Translations under genes and position numbers: made by a program
Shown here: positions 61,578-64,000 of the stretch, one piece after another
Numbering within the stretch: the first letter of the stretch is position 1
Layout: each line of letters begins with the position of its first letter
Assembly: GCF_000020125.1 (NCBI RefSeq)
Contig: NC_010676.1
Location: 2,356,001 to 2,420,000 of the forward strand
Reading direction: 5' to 3'
Length of the DNA stretch: 64,000 nucleotides
DNA from: Paraburkholderia phytofirmans PsJN
GTDB lineage: Bacteria; Pseudomonadota; Gammaproteobacteria; Burkholderiales; Burkholderiaceae
The notes under the pieces: generated by a model
Told to the model about the DNA's origin: nothing
Databases searched by the model: none
What the model saw: only the letters and a program-made list of their open reading frames with translations

Positions 61578-62102
61578 TTATTTGACCCGCGCGGGAGCAG
61601 GCACCGTCAACTGACTGGCCTGCGCCATGGCAATGGCTTGCGCGGTGGCTTTGCGCATCGCATCGTAGGCAGCGCCCGCGCTGGAAACCGCCGACTTGAA
61701 CGCGGTGACCGCGAGTTCGGAACCGGCGGGCGCATTGCGCGCGAGGTCCTCGAACACCGTCTGCATTTTCGTGTTGGACTGTGCGAAACGGTCTTCGAAA
61801 ATCTTCAGAAACTCGGCTTGGGCCGCATTCGCGATTTCGAGCATGTGACTGTTATAAGACAGCACTTTTTCCGCGACGGGCTTCGCGTTGCTGGCCTGAT
61901 GAACAAGCAATTCAACCGGGGTCTTACCGGACATCGCCATCTGCCACGCCTGCTCGCTTTCCGCAAGCGTGGCCTTCGCCGCCTGCAGGTTCAATTTAGC
62001 CAGCTCTTCAAAATACTGGAACGTTTGCTGCGTCAACGAAAACGCGACGGCCACATTGGCGCTTTGCATGGAGATGAATTGCTCTGGCGTCGAAAAATAC
62101 AC
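61578..62102 (-). CDS. phaP: Phasin (polyhydroxyalkanoate granule protein)
   Basis: A 174-residue phasin of the PhaP family. The start YFSTPEQFISMQSANVAVA is the normal phasin N-terminus, which favours the GTG at 62102 with AAGGAG upstream over a longer frame. The body is almost all amphipathic helix (ELAKLNLQAAKATLAESEQ, then a second helix rich in Ala). The C-terminus is Pro/Ala-rich. Phasins coat PHB granules and regulate their size. No phaC or phaA/B is in the window; stand-alone phaP copies are common in Burkholderia. Confidence 0.9.
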   Translation of the reverse strand: MYFSTPEQFISMQSANVAVAFSLTQQTFQYFEELAKLNLQAAKATLAESEQAWQMAMSGKTPVELLVHQASNAKPVAEKVLSYNSHMLEIANAAQAEFLKIFEDRFAQSNTKMQTVFEDLARNAPAGSELAVTAFKSAVSSAGAAYDAMRKATAQAIAMAQASQLTVPAPARVK

Positions 62103-62555
62103 TCTGGACTCCTTCTTTAAAACGTTCACATTGCTCAGACAAGAGGCATGCGAAACCAGCGGGACGCAAGCAGATTGTTGACCCTCGAATTGCGCCAACC
62201 CGCTCGAATCGTTCTGCGATGCAGCATTAGATGAAACATTCTAACTTTGTTAAATCTGCGCTTGGCGTACTCTTTTGTAGGTGATTACCCTTGAATCAAG
62301 GGGCGGTTTTGGCTGAGGAATTACGCGGTGGCGGTGCCTGAAAGATCAGTGGAATAGGTGCAGCCCCCGCGCATGCGCCGACGTGCGGCACCTCACGTAG
62401 AAACCACCATCGATAAGCGGCTAGATCGCGCTATCAAGTGCGTGAGCAGATGTGCAATAGACGGTCAAATACATGTGCATCCGACCGTCTATTTCATGGG
62501 AGAGAAAAGAAATGTGATGCGGATTTACAACCATTTATTGGTAACGCTGCGGAAT
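62103..62555. other. Intergenic stretch with a perfect inverted repeat
   Basis: About 450 bases between the phasin start and the cupin stop, both on the minus strand. It contains the phasin promoter region and the inverted repeat at 62456-62493. Open frames crossing it have no domain sense and no ribosome-binding site. Confidence 0.6.
62456..62493. repeat. Perfect 11-base inverted repeat, 16-base loop
   Basis: Arms AATAGACGGTC and GACCGTCTATT around a 16-base loop that contains ACATGT. It lies 63 bases beyond the cupin stop. It may terminate the epimerase/cupin transcript or be an operator upstream of the phasin gene. There is no strong T-run on either side. Confidence 0.5.
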
Positions 62556-63074
62556 TTAATCCGGCGGCAATACCAGTGGACCGCAATTGGTATCAGCGAT
62601 AAACGTCGCGAGTAATTTAGCCGTGTGCATTGCATCAGGGTTCTCCGCGAACAAATGAAGCGCCCGCGGCGGCTCAAACCACGTCTGTCCCGCCGCGTAG
62701 TCGACAGGCGGCCCACCCTGCAGCTGCGAGCGGATCGTTCCTTCCAGCACGACCGCGCTCACTGCGCCGGGGTGACGATGCGCGGGCGTAAAGCCGAGTG
62801 GAGGAAAGTCGACAATCGCCGTCGTCACCGACTTGCCGGGCGCGTTGGGCAACGCTTCGCACGAGAGCACCTTCACGGTCGACGCCGGACGGCTCGCTGC
62901 GCCGGCATGCGTCGACACGCTGGACATCGACGAATCGCCGCCGCAAATGTCCGCGAACCAGTCGATTGCCGCACGTGGCGCCGACGGAGCGAGCGCCAGC
63001 ATCATCGTCGTAGCCAATGCGAGCATGGCGAGCTTGCGTGCGCAACGCGGCAGGGTCGGCGCCACCGGATTCAT
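62556..63074 (-). CDS. Exported cupin-domain protein
   Basis: A 172-residue protein with a signal peptide (ARKLAMLALATTMMLALAPSAPRAA). The cupin core has the metal motif in TPAHRHPGAVSAVVLEG near residue 95 and the second motif in WFEPPRALHLFAENP. Periplasmic small cupins of this kind often follow reductase-like SDR genes in proteobacteria, as here, and their activity is mostly undefined. The start overlaps the preceding gene stop by ATGA, which points to translational coupling. Confidence 0.87.
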   Translation of the reverse strand: MNPVAPTLPRCARKLAMLALATTMMLALAPSAPRAAIDWFADICGGDSSMSSVSTHAGAASRPASTVKVLSCEALPNAPGKSVTTAIVDFPPLGFTPAHRHPGAVSAVVLEGTIRSQLQGGPPVDYAAGQTWFEPPRALHLFAENPDAMHTAKLLATFIADTNCGPLVLPPD

Positions 63075-63808
63075 ACGCGCGCCGCCGAGCGGCTGTCCGG
63101 CGACCAGCCCAACTCACGGCGAGCTTTCGCGTTGGTCACTTCGGCGGCGTCTTGCGCGACGTTGTACACGCCCGCGCTGTTCCGCTGAAGCGCAAGCAAG
63201 GCCGCAAAAGCCGCAGCTTCCACATGCAGCGGGCTCGAACCAGCCGGCGCGTCGGCGCCCGTGCCGGGTCCATAGATCTGTCCATAGCGAAGCACTGTAC
63301 CGTTCAGCGACGCCGCTTCCAGCACGTGCCGCTCGAGCGCCGCGACGCCACGCACGCTCGTGCCGCGCGCGCCCTGCGCATCGATGTCGAGCGGGGAGCT
63401 TTCGTCGTAAGGCGTCGCTCTTGGCCGGTACGCCCATGCGATGCTTTGCGCGATCATTTTGCTGCTGCCCGCCGCGATCGCCGCGGCCACCAGGTTGCGC
63501 GTACCCTCATCGCGTATCCGCGCGTTCGCCGTGACCGCCTGCGCCATTCGGGCGGGGTCGAGCCCCGGCGGCAGGTCGGTCAATTGATGAATCACGCAAG
63601 CCGGCGCGATACGCACGAGCGCTTCGCGCAGCGCGGCTGCGTCGAATACATCGACGACGACCGGCACCACGCCCGCATCCTCGAGTTCTCTCGCACGATC
63701 CGCGCGCCGCGTGCTGCCGAACACCGTGTAGCCCGCGTCGAGCAACAGCGGCGCAAGCGCGCTGCCGATCACGCCCGTTATTCCGGCGACAAAAACCTTG
63801 TGTGCCAT
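63071..63808 (-). CDS. NAD(P)-dependent epimerase/reductase-like protein (atypical SDR)
   Basis: A 245-residue extended-SDR-like protein. Nucleotide motif VFVAGITGVIGSALAP near residue 4, and a basic STRRADRARELE segment that suggests NADP. The usual YxxxK catalytic pair is not seen where expected (GTSVRGVAALERHV). It therefore belongs to the atypical, NmrA/reductase-like group and may be a sensor or isomerase rather than a dehydrogenase. The start is the ATG encoding MAHKVF with AAGGAA upstream. It is divergent from the GntR/MocR-type gene at the right edge. Confidence 0.85.
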   Translation of the reverse strand: MAHKVFVAGITGVIGSALAPLLLDAGYTVFGSTRRADRARELEDAGVVPVVVDVFDAAALREALVRIAPACVIHQLTDLPPGLDPARMAQAVTANARIRDEGTRNLVAAAIAAGSSKMIAQSIAWAYRPRATPYDESSPLDIDAQGARGTSVRGVAALERHVLEAASLNGTVLRYGQIYGPGTGADAPAGSSPLHVEAAAFAALLALQRNSAGVYNVAQDAAEVTNAKARRELGWSPDSRSAARV

Positions 63809-63922
63809 TTCCTTTCTCCCATTAGCCATTGCGCTTCCGATGAGCCCAGCATAAGACTGTGAATGGTCATTAAAAAGGTCCATTATTCGGAAACTGACTG
63901 AGCCAATTAGACGGAGACCAAA

Positions 63923-64000
63923 GTGCGGCGAGCCGAACAGATCGAACTTGCGCTAGCGCCGAGACCGGAAGGCGTGCCGCTTCAGCGCTGGCTCTACGAC
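63923..64000 (+). CDS. GntR/MocR-type regulator, N-terminal fragment (cut by window)
   Basis: The first 26 codons read from a GTG with GGAG upstream: RRAEQIELALAPRPEG then VPLQRWLYD. This matches the N-terminus of MocR/GntR regulators, just before the winged helix (LYDELRAAIL would follow). The rest is beyond the window. It is divergent from the epimerase/cupin pair with 114 bases between starts, so it may regulate that unit. Confidence 0.6.
   Translation, partial: MRRAEQIELALAPRPEGVPLQRWLYD

Noticed and set aside
62358..62615. An 85-codon plus-strand frame between phasin and cupin genes
   Set aside because: It overlaps the cupin 3' end antisense, includes the inverted repeat and has no protein-like features.
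1..64000. tRNA or rRNA genes, CRISPR arrays, insertion sequences, prophage or integrase genes
   Set aside because: Looked for on both strands; no conserved RNA core, regular spacer-repeat structure, transposase motif or terminal-repeat pair was found by eye.

Overview
The window reads as a piece of a high-GC betaproteobacterial chromosome, most like Paraburkholderia/Burkholderia. The grounds are dense LysR/AraC control, a DUF3331 protein (a family known mainly from Burkholderiales), a phasin, TRAP and ACS-family transporters, and the overall codon bias. It looks like a metabolically accessory region of a secondary replicon. I see no rRNA, tRNA, CRISPR array, insertion sequence or phage gene. 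Both ends cut genes: a LysR regulator on the left and a GntR/MocR-type regulator on the right.

Layout. (1) 1-5.2 kb: two overlapping LysR genes, an MFS carrier, a LigJ-type 4-oxalomesaconate hydratase, a LigK/RraA-type aldolase and a small Cys-rich protein. This is the lower half of a gallate/protocatechuate meta-cleavage route. (2) 5.2-8 kb: AraC regulator, AlaX-type tRNA-editing protein and a LysR. (3) 8-28.5 kb: an island bounded by two paralogous ~1000-residue regulators (OmpR-type winged helix, STAND/NB-ARC ATPase, repeat tail), both reading outward. Between them lies a mostly minus-strand array: DUF3331, exported metallo-beta-lactamase-fold hydrolase, cNMP-binding/thioredoxin-reductase-like fusion, alginate-export-type porin, exported double-VOC protein, XapX protein, cyanamide-hydratase-like HD protein, MscS channel with a cNMP domain, YtcJ-type amidohydrolase and YcaC-type hydrolase. 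A Tat-exported alpha/beta hydrolase and an AraC regulator read the other way. Two promoters in the island share a direct-repeat element. (4) 28.5-38.6 kb: a LysR-controlled operon with split transketolase, SDR, TRAP transporter, a second full-length transketolase and a D-2-hydroxyacid dehydrogenase. (5) 38.6-42 kb: SDR/TetR divergent pair and a phytase-like esterase. (6) 42-52.4 kb: LysR plus a polyamine/opine-type ABC uptake and amine oxidation locus. (7) 52.6-54.9 kb: divergent pair of orphan SsuA-like binding proteins. (8) 55-57.7 kb: poorly characterised small genes, a thioredoxin-reductase remnant and a glutathione transferase. (9) 57.8-60.7 kb: divergent norR/hmp nitric oxide detoxification pair. 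(10) 60.8-64 kb: two small unknown genes, a phasin, a secreted cupin, a reductase-like SDR and the start of a GntR/MocR regulator.

Most loci follow one plan: a regulator divergent from an uptake system plus two or three oxidoreductases or hydrolases for one substrate. The parts that look least described are the regulator-bounded island with its shared promoter element, and the kinase-free operon that carries two transketolases.
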